A DNA stretch of 64,000 nt from NCBI GenBank assembly GCA_964457545.1, contig CAYWEN010000020.1, positions 1 through 64,000 on the forward strand, in the 5' to 3' direction. The stretch comes from JAGGTJ01 sp964457545 (GTDB lineage: Bacteria; Desulfobacterota; DSM-4660; Desulfatiglandales; Desulfatiglandaceae). The notes below the pieces were generated by a model, which made no database searches, was not told the DNA's origin, and saw only the letters and a program-made list of their open reading frames with translations. The translations under genes and the position numbers were made by a program. This document shows, in pieces, positions 53,301 to 61,846 of the stretch; the stretch's first letter is position 1, and every line of letters begins with the position of its first letter.

Positions 53301-53530
53301 TTGCCGGGTATGTTTAAAATATAACGGACCACATGTTTTGCACCAAGCGGGTTTCCGGAAACCACCTCCGGATAGACAACTATGTCGTCATCATCAACTG
53401 GAAAAGGAGCATTCCAGTTGAGTACTATTGCATCCTGGCCAAATCTGATCAGCCATTTTTGCAGTTCATACAATACCACTATGCCAGCAGAGTTTTGTCT
53501 GTAGGTAGGGGCCACAATTACATATCTCAT
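50390..53530 (-). CDS. multidomain glycosyltransferase: GT (N-terminal) - GT2 - TPR - CgeB-like GT
   Basis: 1046 residues. Residues 1-250: glycosyltransferase-like fragment beginning MRYVIVAPTYRQNSAG. Residues about 262-560: GT2 fold with HLVSIIILTHNQLEYTKKC and DNNSTDGT, then LLNNDTVVTPGWLERL. About 565-705: four TPR repeats. About 725-1020: C-terminal CgeB/GT1-like domain with ILWIHSHPS, KEPSGRKII and NDHHDDMRREGF (typical sugar-binding segment). It may add several residues to a surface glycan in one enzyme. RBS GGAG before the start. It converges with ftsH and is the last gene of the polysaccharide operon. Confidence 0.8.
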   Translation of the reverse strand: MRYVIVAPTYRQNSAGIVVLYELQKWLIRFGQDAIVLNWNAPFPVDDDDIVVYPEVVSGNPLGAKHVVRYILNIPGKLGGDTSYDKTEKLIAYDEALSKYSNGRVLKVPRPERFFFNKGYERTVNCFWVGKGKDYNHPVTRNCIEITYQWPARRYELAELLNRTKTLYTYDECTALIWEAINCGCDVRLIKGDKITCLSAPSSSSSAFSMEVFKKQLREFIKYTSYDTTCAEEYASQTIKNRVDEFIKQKKEQSEKKHLVSIIILTHNQLEYTKKCIDSIFQHTKTPFELIIVDNNSTDGTVQYLKSEIAKNKIPLPGTEQGNIEKHDQDIPVHQKNKFRIKIIENKENKGFAEGNNQGIIEAKGDYILLLNNDTVVTPGWLERLIYCSERKPEIGIAGPKSNYVSGPQSIKDVPYDENSLSGLNEYACHLAEKHARQFQYHLRITGFCMLIKREVIQKIGGFDIRYKFGNLEDSDFCLRTALAGFDACIAEDCFVHHFGNRTFIGSEIDYTETLLTNWKRYKEKWGIPSDLKYGEYYDITPILKEGFIPAKHYCPLDSEYYSIAHGEELFKMGNIEEARTVFQQILIRDENNIDALNNLGVIAFMQNDSDMAVSYFRKVLKHEHSHIEAIENLANCLTTKGKFSEALRLYKRLLALGKTDTGTLNQAGNCLIQLKDMNEAYKVYKKSLELDTSQKDVKTILQQLDMHIDKEVKTASDNTSYRIHNKRYRNCPAKNQYRIQIVSFSDIETDVKRKLRWGDYWVKKELEREFQKSGNRIVNKNPDIILHMFGAPTSGFPQTTYKILWIHSHPSLISPDILRQYDKIYCLSPIFLKKIKNWGFEAELLVGGTAKTPLNHNQSGYRYDIVFVGNTKEPSGRKIIRDLGKTPYKFMVWGEGWKDILSPENYGGIYYENERLPELYASSKIVLNDHHDDMRREGFLNPRILDIFASGGFVISDNIQGMEDLLGDALVTYKNAKELNNLIKFYINHPEERMKIIKKGQAAARQFTFSRMVAKILSRCYSDIPVSDNEQKTSYSHQASISAQA

Positions 53531-53568
53531 TAAGCAACTCCGTTTTTATGAATGGCGGAAGGCTGTCT

Positions 53569-54624
53569 TTAGAATCGTATATTCTGAAGCTGTCTGTTGA
53601 TCAAGAGAGAACCAGGTGGGGAATCAACTGTTTTTCTGTGCAGCAGATTGCCTGTATTTGTTTCTGGCAGTTTCCTGGATATAAGTGCCTGTTTTATAAG
53701 ATGGTAAGTCTTTGATTTCACAATGTCATGCTTGAGCATTTCAGCAAACAGCAGGGCCTTTTTTGTTACACTGTAATCTCCTGTATATAGTGCATCTATT
53801 GCATATTGCAGTGACAGGGAACAAAGTTGTGTATTGATTTCATCCATGCCAGGTGCGTCATCTGAATCATTATGTGCTATTTCAGAAAAACGGACCGAGT
53901 TGACCATGTCCAGCCTTGTTACCAGCAATAATCTCAGTATTAGATCGTAAACAGGATCTTCTTTTTTAACCGGATTGATTAGGGACAAGGGTTCTTTGAT
54001 ATAAATAATATCAGTTTTAAAGGCATACGCTGCTATTTTGAACATATCCGTAAAATCTATGCAGACAGGCAGGTCGCTTAAGGGTTCAAGGATAATGTTT
54101 TTGCCGTAGAAGCACTGCACATAATGTCCTGATCCGTTTGTCAGGATATATGGGTAATGTTTGTATTTTAACAGTATGCAGTCATCTGAAAAAACGGGTG
54201 TCTGAGGGACTCTGTTGCCGTTTTTATCTGTTATGTCTGCTTCTGAAATTACAAGTCCTCTGCCTGTTGTGGCGTATTTGTCCATTAGGGCAGCATGTTT
54301 TGCAATATAATCAGGATAGAGGATATCCCCAGGCTGCAGAATTGAGATATATCCGTAATTAAAATATTTCAGAATACTGTTTGCAAAATACAGTAACCTG
54401 GTACGCGGCCTTTTGCTTGAAAAGCGATAAACCGATATGTTTTTTATCCGGGAATAATTTATGAGTTTTTCATATGTGCCGTCAGATGAACCATTATCAA
54501 TGACAATAGTTCTGATCCGTTTTTGGTCAAAGGATTGTTGCTGAATGCTTGCAATACTTTGATCTATATTGTTGATGTTATTGTCAGCAATGATCAATAC
54601 AATAATGTTATAGTTGTCAGTCAT
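53569..54624 (-). CDS. family 2 glycosyltransferase, divergent
   Basis: 351 residues. N-terminal GT-A core: NYNIIVLIIADNNINNIDQ, TIVIDNGSSDGTYEKL, and YISILQPGDILYPDYIAKH (the usual DDD/DxD metal motif is PGD here). The remainder (about 150-340) is helical and not recognised. It transfers an activated sugar in the cytosol at the membrane. It is transcribed just before the multidomain glycosyltransferase (38 bp gap). Donor and acceptor are unknown. Confidence 0.75.
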   Translation of the reverse strand: MTDNYNIIVLIIADNNINNIDQSIASIQQQSFDQKRIRTIVIDNGSSDGTYEKLINYSRIKNISVYRFSSKRPRTRLLYFANSILKYFNYGYISILQPGDILYPDYIAKHAALMDKYATTGRGLVISEADITDKNGNRVPQTPVFSDDCILLKYKHYPYILTNGSGHYVQCFYGKNIILEPLSDLPVCIDFTDMFKIAAYAFKTDIIYIKEPLSLINPVKKEDPVYDLILRLLLVTRLDMVNSVRFSEIAHNDSDDAPGMDEINTQLCSLSLQYAIDALYTGDYSVTKKALLFAEMLKHDIVKSKTYHLIKQALISRKLPETNTGNLLHRKTVDSPPGSLLINRQLQNIRF

Positions 54625-54632
54625 TGGATTTC

Positions 54633-55676
54633 TCAGATCTTCTGAAAGCCTTCAGGCGGGGCATATCTGCGTGTATGTCCGGTAAAAACATGCCGTTCAT
54701 TGTCTGAAAAAGCTTTTGTGTTTTTGTTACAATCCTTTAGGGCATTGGCAGTTTTGTGATATTGTTCATGGGCGCAGATATGTTCATCTGCAATCTCGGC
54801 AAACAGTATGTACTTTTTTGCCAAATCCGGTTTGTTCTCTTTTACGAAATGCATCGCGATCTTCAGTGATTCTGTGGCAAGTTTGTTGTATGCGTCTGGC
54901 AGGCGTTTATATACGTTTTCAAACCCATACAGCCTTGAGTATTCTCCCTGACTGTAAATGCCTGCGTATAGGGACAGGGTATGAAACAGGTTTTTAAAGG
55001 CCAGGATGGTTTCTCTTGCATTGTGAATACGAATGCAGGCAAGTTTTTCCTGAAGATATGCATAATTGGAAACAAGAGACAGCCTGAACCACAGTTCCCT
55101 GTCTGCATTGCAATGATTGAATTCTGTTTCATAACCCAGCACGGAAAGGAATGTATCCCTTCTCATAAGACACTGGGCAGGCTGTGCAACGTCTGTCAGC
55201 AGATATATGGGTGCTGCTGATTCGCCAGGCGCAATAAAGCTGCAGTTGTAAAAAGGGTCAAGTTCAGTAATGTTGTTATTTTCATCTATGTAATCCCTTT
55301 CACAGTGTACGTAGCCGACATCTTGATGTTTCTCCATTATACTGACAGATTTTTCGATGAATGCAGGCCGGATAATGTCATCTGCGCATAAGAGGGTAAT
55401 GTATTTTCCTTCAGCCATAAGTGACAGTATATTGTAACTGTTGTTCATAATATTTTCCGGATTTTTGCACAATCGTACACCCCTGTTGATATATTTTGCT
55501 GCCACTTCAACAGAATTGTCATCCGAACAGTTATCCAGAATAATGATTTCTATATTGTCATATGTTTGGTTTAAAGCGCTTTCGATACAATCGGACAGGA
55601 ACATGGAATGGTTCCTGTTGGGAATCATTATGCTTACCAGTGGTTTTTTATCTTTCATGGATTGTATGTGCTCCAT
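54633..55676 (-). CDS. family 2 glycosyltransferase
   Basis: 347 residues. Clear GT2 pattern: PLVSIMIPNRNHSMFLSDC, EIIILDNCSDDNSVEVAAKY and YITLLCADDIIRPAFIEKS (the ADD metal motif). A YIDENNNITEL stretch follows, then a helical tail. It is 8 bp upstream of the next gene in the operon and follows the SDR gene closely. It builds the same surface polysaccharide as its neighbours; substrates are not deducible. Confidence 0.85.
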   Translation of the reverse strand: MEHIQSMKDKKPLVSIMIPNRNHSMFLSDCIESALNQTYDNIEIIILDNCSDDNSVEVAAKYINRGVRLCKNPENIMNNSYNILSLMAEGKYITLLCADDIIRPAFIEKSVSIMEKHQDVGYVHCERDYIDENNNITELDPFYNCSFIAPGESAAPIYLLTDVAQPAQCLMRRDTFLSVLGYETEFNHCNADRELWFRLSLVSNYAYLQEKLACIRIHNARETILAFKNLFHTLSLYAGIYSQGEYSRLYGFENVYKRLPDAYNKLATESLKIAMHFVKENKPDLAKKYILFAEIADEHICAHEQYHKTANALKDCNKNTKAFSDNERHVFTGHTRRYAPPEGFQKI

Positions 55677-55699
55677 AGATGATTGTTTTTTGTTGCAGG

Positions 55700-56809
55700 T
55701 TATAACTGGTTGACAAAATGATTTTTTTCAATATCTGTATTGGCATGGTTGTGTTCCCTATGTTTCTTTTGATACCATTTTATTGTTTTGTTTAATGAAT
55801 CTTTCAACTGTATCCATGAGTCCAGTCCAAGATCTTTTTTTGCCTTTTTTACAGAAGGGATATATCGTTCAGGTTTTTTGCCTGGAACAGGATGTCTTGA
55901 GATAATAACCTCAGGCGCCGGATTACCTGCACATGTGGAGACAAGGTGTGCCAGATCTTTTATTGTGACAGCCTCATCAGAACCTACATTGTATATTTGA
56001 CAAGGTGTGTCATGCACAAGAATGGTCCATAACCATATGGCAAGATCGGCCGCATAGAGATAGGAACGATAGGGTGTTCCATCCCCTTTTACTATGATGG
56101 GACCACCGTTTAGTGCATCCAGCACAAAATTGCCTATGGCATAATGAATATCTAACTGCAGATAAGGTCCGACAAAGGAAAAACATCGTGCAATCTTTGT
56201 TTCAATACCGTATTTCTGAGAGTAGTAAATACATAAAAATTCTGCTGCCCGTTTCCCGATCCCCCATGCGGAATCCGGGTTATAGGGGTCTGGCATGAAG
56301 TTGTAATCTTCAGGAATACGAAGCATGCTGGACGGCTGTTTTCCGTATACGGCACCGGAGCTTGTAAAAAGCATCTTTTTTGCATTGCACCAGACAGCAA
56401 AATCAAGGACACGTCTTGTTCCAGCAACAACAGTGTCAAATTTCATCAGCGGCATTTCATGGTTGAATGTGGCTACAGCAGATGTGGCTGCTGCATGGAT
56501 AATGTAAGAAAAATTGCCTTCAGGGAAACTGAAATCTTTGATATCTCCCTCATGAAACATGATTGCCCTGTTATTTGCAAGATGTGGCGCTTCTCTCTTA
56601 AAGAGTTTGTAATTCCGAGTCAGTACAAGGGCGCAAGCATTAAGATTAAGTTTTTCATTTGCATACACGAAGCTTTCAAGAAGCCATTTCCCAAAAAATC
56701 CAGTGCCTCCTGTGATAAACAGACTCTTTCCTCTTATGTCTTCCCAGACATCTTTTGTATGTCTTAGGATATGTTCCAGGTCTTCTTTTAAAAGATTGTG
56801 TTTCTCCAA
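55700..56809 (-). CDS. NAD-dependent sugar epimerase/dehydratase (extended SDR) lacking the catalytic Tyr
   Basis: 369 residues. N-terminal NAD(P) motif SLFITGGTGFFGKWLLE, then the HAAATSAVATF and FTSSGAVYGK segments of extended SDRs. The active-site YxxxK is present as SAWGIGKRAAEF: the Tyr position is Trp182 (codon TGG at 56264-56266) while the Lys is kept, and the usual family spelling is SAYGEGKRAAE. RSYLYAADLAIWLW and YNVGSDEAVTIKDLA are conserved sugar-nucleotide segments. Either a reassigned chemistry or an inactive relative is implied. It is in the polysaccharide operon between a radical SAM gene and glycosyltransferases. Confidence 0.8.
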   Translation of the reverse strand: MEKHNLLKEDLEHILRHTKDVWEDIRGKSLFITGGTGFFGKWLLESFVYANEKLNLNACALVLTRNYKLFKREAPHLANNRAIMFHEGDIKDFSFPEGNFSYIIHAAATSAVATFNHEMPLMKFDTVVAGTRRVLDFAVWCNAKKMLFTSSGAVYGKQPSSMLRIPEDYNFMPDPYNPDSAWGIGKRAAEFLCIYYSQKYGIETKIARCFSFVGPYLQLDIHYAIGNFVLDALNGGPIIVKGDGTPYRSYLYAADLAIWLWTILVHDTPCQIYNVGSDEAVTIKDLAHLVSTCAGNPAPEVIISRHPVPGKKPERYIPSVKKAKKDLGLDSWIQLKDSLNKTIKWYQKKHREHNHANTDIEKNHFVNQL

Positions 56810-56893
56810 TCAGTTATACCTATTTTATTGCAAGTGTGGGCACCGTGTGTGTCCTGTCCCTGATTATGCATGGCGCAAAAATATCCCTGAAAG

Positions 56894-58015
56894 CTATATA
56901 AAATCTTCACTGGAAAATACATCAGAATACGGAACAGGCAAGGGTTTGCCGTATATCCTTTTTGCCACATATTTTTCTATGAAATTCCTGTCTTCCGCGA
57001 TCAGACATGTGTCCATGTACTGTCCGAAATGTTTGATTCTGAGCCCTCTTTCAACAATATCTTTTAAAGGCTCTTCAAACAGGTTCCCCAATGAGACATG
57101 AATATATGGACATGGCATTACATCTCCGTACTTGGTGACCGAAAACATTCTTTTGACTGCAATGCATCCCAGATCAAGATCATAAGCGGGTGTCAGGTGA
57201 GTAAACACATTGTATTGTGTCTCCAGTTCTCTCATAAAAGCCATGTCATCTCTGTTGACAAGCACGCTGAAATTTCCTTCCCATGCCCCGACAGGTTTTG
57301 CATATGTTACAAATACGCCAACACCTTTATTGTTCATAAATTCCAAAAAATCAGTAAACTCCTGAGAATACAATCTTTGCTTTGTAACAACGGTCTGGAT
57401 AATAATATCCAGGCCTGCATCGAGAGAAGCGTCAATGGCCTTGAGACATCTTTGGTGTGCTCCCTGTTTGCCTCTGAAGGCATCATGTTCAGCAGCCGAC
57501 ATGCTGTCTACGCTTAACTGGATTTTATCAATACCTATACTTTTCAGATGTCTTGCCCTTTCTTTGTCCAAAAACCATCCGTTTGTATCAGAAACTATCC
57601 AGAATTTGTCAGGATCAATAGCCTTGACGATCTCATCAAAATCAGGGAACAGCAGGGGTTCGCCGCCAGTAATCACGATTTGTGCCAGTCCCATTTTGTC
57701 TGCCTGTCTGGCAAGTTCCTGTACATCGTTTATGTTTAACGATCTTTTTTGATTTTTTCCCTGAAATTTTTTGACAGAACAATGCATGCACTGGAAATTG
57801 CATGCATAATCGTATTGAAACTGGATTATGGCTATACTTTCCCTGTTTCTGACCTTTTCTTCGAATTTCATTATTTTTTTGTAAACATAGGGCTTTTCTT
57901 TTTGAAGGGAGTTCCTTTTTTCTGCTTCATGTTTATTGACCTGTTTTCCATATGTATCTGATGTGTGCTCTTCCAGGGAGCTTCCCCATTTTGTTTTTTT
58001 TCTTTGAAATGCCAT
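56894..58015 (-). CDS. radical SAM enzyme of the polysaccharide cluster (SPASM/twitch-like)
   Basis: 373 residues. A basic N-terminal leader (about 1-60) precedes the radical SAM cluster motif YACNFQCMHC, then VITGGEPLLFPDF and QLSVDSMSAAEHDAF. C-terminal cysteines (LGCIAVKRMF, DVMPCPYIHVSLGN, DTCLIAED) suggest one auxiliary FeS cluster. In surface-glycan clusters such enzymes can act on sugars (dehydration, epimerisation, amino-group removal) or modify a peptide. No precursor peptide gene is nearby, so a sugar substrate is more likely. It is flanked by the SDR and methyltransferase genes. Confidence 0.8.
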   Translation of the reverse strand: MAFQRKKTKWGSSLEEHTSDTYGKQVNKHEAEKRNSLQKEKPYVYKKIMKFEEKVRNRESIAIIQFQYDYACNFQCMHCSVKKFQGKNQKRSLNINDVQELARQADKMGLAQIVITGGEPLLFPDFDEIVKAIDPDKFWIVSDTNGWFLDKERARHLKSIGIDKIQLSVDSMSAAEHDAFRGKQGAHQRCLKAIDASLDAGLDIIIQTVVTKQRLYSQEFTDFLEFMNNKGVGVFVTYAKPVGAWEGNFSVLVNRDDMAFMRELETQYNVFTHLTPAYDLDLGCIAVKRMFSVTKYGDVMPCPYIHVSLGNLFEEPLKDIVERGLRIKHFGQYMDTCLIAEDRNFIEKYVAKRIYGKPLPVPYSDVFSSEDFI

Positions 58016-58096
58016 GATTCTTTCCTTTTCAAGTATTGTTTATGGCTGTTTATGGGCAGACATATAGGTTCATCCATTAACCGTGTTGAGCATGTC

Positions 58097-59326
58097 TCAA
58101 GGTATGTCTTCCAGGTCAAGGCCTCTCAATATGGAAACGTTTATGTCTTTGTCAAACTTTTGCCGTATTATTTGTGCTACCTCGTCTGAGTAACTTGCTG
58201 CCATTACGATTACTGCATCCACTTTGTCTGTCTTCAGTGTGTCTGGTGACATTACTGGGATATGTGTGGCTGGAGTATATTTCCCCTGTTTGAATGGTGC
58301 AGAGTCAATAACATATCTGATTTTTTTAGACAGATTCGTTAAGGCAATGATTGCAAGGGCCTGGTGTCCTGCTCCCCATATTGCTACTTTTCCAGGTCGA
58401 AACCTGCTTATGTATTTGTCTATTTTACCTTTAAGTTCATCGCGCAGTTTTTCAAAATGCGAGAGATCCAGCGTGTTGATTGTTTTAATGTCTACCGTCT
58501 TTTTTTTCCCTGTTTCAGGGGCCTTTCTTACAAATGCAGAAAGGATGTATCCATGCCATATTTCGTTGCATTCAACAACTTCAAAGCCGTTTAGAGCAAG
58601 GGTTGTGCAAAGTGTTTCATTAGTAAAATAACAGAGATGATCGGGTATGAATTCAGTAAACAGATTGCGTTGCAGAATCATGTCAAAGTTTGGAACCTCA
58701 ATGATGCCTGTTGCGTCATTGGCAAGATTATTGTATATTCCTTCAAGGGTCAGATTTGGATTGGGCAAATGTTCCAGGAAATTCAGCATGAAAAACATGT
58801 TGAAAGGGGCACTGTCTAATATGTTGCTGCTGTTTTCTATAAATGCTTGAGAGACATTCAGGCCTTTTCTAATGCATTCTTTTACTGCATCTTCGGAATA
58901 TTCTATTCCGTAAATATTCATGCCTGACTGCATCATAATTTCTGAATATTCTCCGCACCCGCATCCTATTTCCAAAACTTTTTTTCCTTTAAGCGAATGC
59001 CTTTGGACCAGTCTTTTGAACTGGGTGATTCGAAATTTTTTCATTTCATCGGAAAATGCAGTAGCACGTACAACCTCTCTGTAATAGGGAACCGGTTCAA
59101 TATCCAACTGGACAAGTCCGCATGTCGAGCACTGCCATATCTCAAGATCTGTTCCCCTGTCATGTGCAAGCGACGTGAAGTCAGGTAAAAACTGGGCTGC
59201 TGCAGGCATGTTTTCAAGTTTAAGCAGTGGCCTGTCAAACAGTTTATGGCCGCATACCCTGCAAGTGCCTGTGGGATATCGGGCATTGGACAGTATGTTT
59301 TTTGCCGTGTTTGTATGGAAAGACAT
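58097..59326 (-). CDS. sugar C-methyltransferase (zinc-binding, SAM-dependent)
   Basis: 409 residues. An N-terminal zinc-binding module (CRVCG at about 22 and CSTCG at about 70) precedes the SAM-binding Rossmann segment KKVLEIGCGCGEYSEIM, with NFLEHLPNPNLTLEGI in the middle. A C-terminal domain (VAIWGAGHQALAIIAL, VIDSAPFKQGKYTPAT) is the methyltransferase-14-like end typical of TylC3/NovU/EvaC sugar C-methyltransferases. These methylate C3 or C5 of dTDP- or CDP-4-keto-6-deoxy sugars. The context (CDP-glucose synthetase, ThDP enzyme) fits a branched deoxysugar. Confidence 0.85.
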   Translation of the reverse strand: MSFHTNTAKNILSNARYPTGTCRVCGHKLFDRPLLKLENMPAAAQFLPDFTSLAHDRGTDLEIWQCSTCGLVQLDIEPVPYYREVVRATAFSDEMKKFRITQFKRLVQRHSLKGKKVLEIGCGCGEYSEIMMQSGMNIYGIEYSEDAVKECIRKGLNVSQAFIENSSNILDSAPFNMFFMLNFLEHLPNPNLTLEGIYNNLANDATGIIEVPNFDMILQRNLFTEFIPDHLCYFTNETLCTTLALNGFEVVECNEIWHGYILSAFVRKAPETGKKKTVDIKTINTLDLSHFEKLRDELKGKIDKYISRFRPGKVAIWGAGHQALAIIALTNLSKKIRYVIDSAPFKQGKYTPATHIPVMSPDTLKTDKVDAVIVMAASYSDEVAQIIRQKFDKDINVSILRGLDLEDIP

Positions 59327-59439
59327 GAATGTACCTTGTTAAACCCTGACAACCTGCTGATACGGGTTTTGATTTGGATTTTCACAGAGTCTGTATGTGT
59401 ACTTGAAAATTGCTCCAGATTGAGATTGATTCATGGGGA

Positions 59440-61236
59440 CTATGTTAACATGTTTGAATGAAACTCCTTGCGATCAAGAAACGGCCACAGATCTTCCATA
59501 GGTGTTGATATGATATGGCCATCCGGAGTTAGTCTTGATGATGTTCTCGGGGCAGTGGGAATACTGCTGTCAACAAAAAGATCACATATGACCGTGCCTT
59601 CTGTTTCAAGGGCCTCTGATATCTTTTCTTTAAGATTGGTCTGATCTTTTATGCGGATGGTGTTTAAACCGTAAGATGAGGCAACAGAACATGTGTCAGG
59701 CAATGTTAATCCGCTTTCAGGGTCGCAGCATACATGTCTGCCTTGGAAATGGTTGTTCTGCATTGTCTTTATGGACCCGTATCCGCCGTTGTTCAGGATA
59801 AAGATCTTTACGGGGAGATTGAGCCTTCTTAGTGTTTCTAATTCCTGAATGTTATGCTGAAGCCCACCGTCTCCTATAATGCCTATTGTTCGTCTTTTTT
59901 TTGATGCAATGCATGCGCCTATGGAAGCGGGCAATCCGAATCCCATTGATCCGAGTCCAGGGGTATTGAGAAGTCTCTGCCCCTTTTTCAGCCTGAAGGC
60001 CTGCTGAACAATTTCTGCACATGCCCCTGAACTGCCAGGCACTACAAGATCGTTCTCATCAAGCAGTCCGGAAAGGACATCAACAAAGACATATGTATTA
60101 ACAGGACCTGATGCGTGATAATAGTTGCGTGGGACAACCGGGTATTTTTTCTTCCATTGTTTGCACCTGTTTAACCATTCGTTCCTTTCAAAGGTAAAGT
60201 CTGTGTCTGTCAAGCTGTCCAGGTGTTTCAGAAAAAGTCTGGCATTGCATGCAACCTCTATGTCTATGTTCATGCCTGACATTGTCAGCTTTGCTATTTC
60301 AGCAGGATCTATATCAACGACAATTTTTTTTGCTGAACGTGCAAAATTGGAATAGTTGTGCGCTACCTGACATAGATCCAGTCTTGCACCTATGGTCAGT
60401 ATCCAGTCGGAATTCTGCTGAGTGAAATTTGCTCCCCTCTGTCCTATTGATCCGGGTTTGCCGCAGTAAAGTCTGTGATTTTCTTCTATAATGTCTGATG
60501 CCTTCCATGTAACAAGGACAGGTATGTTGAGTTTGTCTATTATTTTGCGGAAAAGTCTGATGCAGCCACTTGCCCTGACACCGTTGCCAACCAGAATTAC
60601 CGGTCGTTTTGATTCCTGTAGCAGTTCCAATGCCCTTGATGCCTTTAGCCTTATTTCCTCTTCATCGGTATCTGCTGAGGGAGGTTCAAAGGGTTTCATT
60701 TCGTCTTCTTCAACAAGGCTTCCCTGGACATCGAGTGGAATATCAATCCATACAGGGCCTTTTCTTCCGTTTTGTGCGAGATACAGTGCCTTTTGAAGAT
60801 GATACCTGATGGATTCCGGTTCCATTACTGTCTTTGCATACTTTGTGATTGGACTTGTAATGGAGGTTATGTCCACCTCCTGAATGCCCATTTGACGAAC
60901 CCCTGTATGGTGCAGCATATCCTTTCGTTTGACCTGGCCTGACAGTATCAGAAGGGGTGTGGAATCTATCCAGGCACCTGCCACGCCTGTAATGGCATTT
61001 GTTCCCCCGGGTCCGGTAGTTACAAGGGCTACACCTATGGTGTTTGTGTACTGTCCATATGCCTCGGCTGCAATTACAGCCGCCTGTTCGTGCAGAAAAC
61101 ATGTCTGGTTGATCTCCCTGTTTTTTCCCAACGAGTCCAGGAGATGCATACAGCCTCCGCCAGGCAGCAGGAAAATATCTTTAACACCCTTTTGTGCCAG
61201 GATCTTGAATATATAATCACTCAGTTTTATTTTCAT
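59440..61236 (-). CDS. thiamine-diphosphate enzyme (acetolactate synthase-like; candidate YerE-type sugar two-carbon transferase)
   Basis: 598 residues, the ThDP fold with three domains. The catalytic Glu lies in CFLHEQAAVIAAEAYGQ (about residue 49). The ThDP/Mg motif is GDGGLQHNIQELETLRR (about 450) with ILNNGGYGS. GPGGTNAITGVAGAWIDSTP and GVRQMGIQEVDI are acetolactate-synthase-family segments. It overlaps the HAD gene by 20 bp. Its place in a cluster with a CDP-glucose pyrophosphorylase and a sugar C-methyltransferase suggests transfer of a two-carbon unit from pyruvate to a 4-keto sugar, as in yersiniose synthesis. A true acetolactate synthase is the alternative. Confidence 0.85.
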   Translation of the reverse strand: MKIKLSDYIFKILAQKGVKDIFLLPGGGCMHLLDSLGKNREINQTCFLHEQAAVIAAEAYGQYTNTIGVALVTTGPGGTNAITGVAGAWIDSTPLLILSGQVKRKDMLHHTGVRQMGIQEVDITSITSPITKYAKTVMEPESIRYHLQKALYLAQNGRKGPVWIDIPLDVQGSLVEEDEMKPFEPPSADTDEEEIRLKASRALELLQESKRPVILVGNGVRASGCIRLFRKIIDKLNIPVLVTWKASDIIEENHRLYCGKPGSIGQRGANFTQQNSDWILTIGARLDLCQVAHNYSNFARSAKKIVVDIDPAEIAKLTMSGMNIDIEVACNARLFLKHLDSLTDTDFTFERNEWLNRCKQWKKKYPVVPRNYYHASGPVNTYVFVDVLSGLLDENDLVVPGSSGACAEIVQQAFRLKKGQRLLNTPGLGSMGFGLPASIGACIASKKRRTIGIIGDGGLQHNIQELETLRRLNLPVKIFILNNGGYGSIKTMQNNHFQGRHVCCDPESGLTLPDTCSVASSYGLNTIRIKDQTNLKEKISEALETEGTVICDLFVDSSIPTAPRTSSRLTPDGHIISTPMEDLWPFLDRKEFHSNMLT

Positions 61237-61822
61237 TTTTCAAGGCCATGTTGCGAAGATGGTCGAGGATTTTATATAAGGGGGTTCCACCATGATTCCA
61301 TGGGCGTGAAACCATAAAACACTTTATGCCCATGGGGATTGTGCTGCGGATGTTGGCAGGATTGTCATCAATAAAGACATCTGCCTGTTTCAGTTTTTGT
61401 ATATATTCCGACTTTTCAGTTTCATAACAGGGCAGATATTCTCCTGCCCGTGAAGACGGAACAAAGTGAAAGGTGCGGATCCAGTCTCCAAAATGTCTTA
61501 GTACCCACGAGGCACTTATGTGTGCAGCCTTGCGAGGCACTGATGTGAGTGCTATATGATGGCATAAATGTCCATACCTGTGAAACCAGCCGATGATTGC
61601 AGGATTGGGTTGCATTTCTTCGTAGTTTTTGGAGCGTCTGAAATCATCAAGAGAATCAAGATATTTCTTTATGCTGCTGGATAATAGCCTGTGAGGAGGA
61701 TTTTCCCTGATATTCTGATAGGTCAGCTTGCAATCATGATGTGTGGGCAGCCACCAGGTTTCAAACCATATCCGCATCAGGTCGTTCAGCACATCATCTA
61801 TATCCCAGACTATGGTAATCAT
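61217..61822 (-). CDS. HAD-superfamily hydrolase-like protein of the polysaccharide cluster
   Basis: 201 residues. Motif I is TIVWDIDDVLND and motif IV is DVFIDDNPANI, as in small HAD phosphatases. The DxDxx nucleophile spelling (DIDD) is kept. The middle is rich in Trp and His (WFETWWLPTHHD). It could dephosphorylate the sugar-phosphate produced by the adjacent NeuB-like synthase. It overlaps the ThDP gene by 20 bp, implying coupling. Confidence 0.7.
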   Translation of the reverse strand: MITIVWDIDDVLNDLMRIWFETWWLPTHHDCKLTYQNIRENPPHRLLSSSIKKYLDSLDDFRRSKNYEEMQPNPAIIGWFHRYGHLCHHIALTSVPRKAAHISASWVLRHFGDWIRTFHFVPSSRAGEYLPCYETEKSEYIQKLKQADVFIDDNPANIRSTIPMGIKCFMVSRPWNHGGTPLYKILDHLRNMALKNENKTE

Positions 61823-61846
61823 ATTATTGAATCTGTGTATGCCGGG

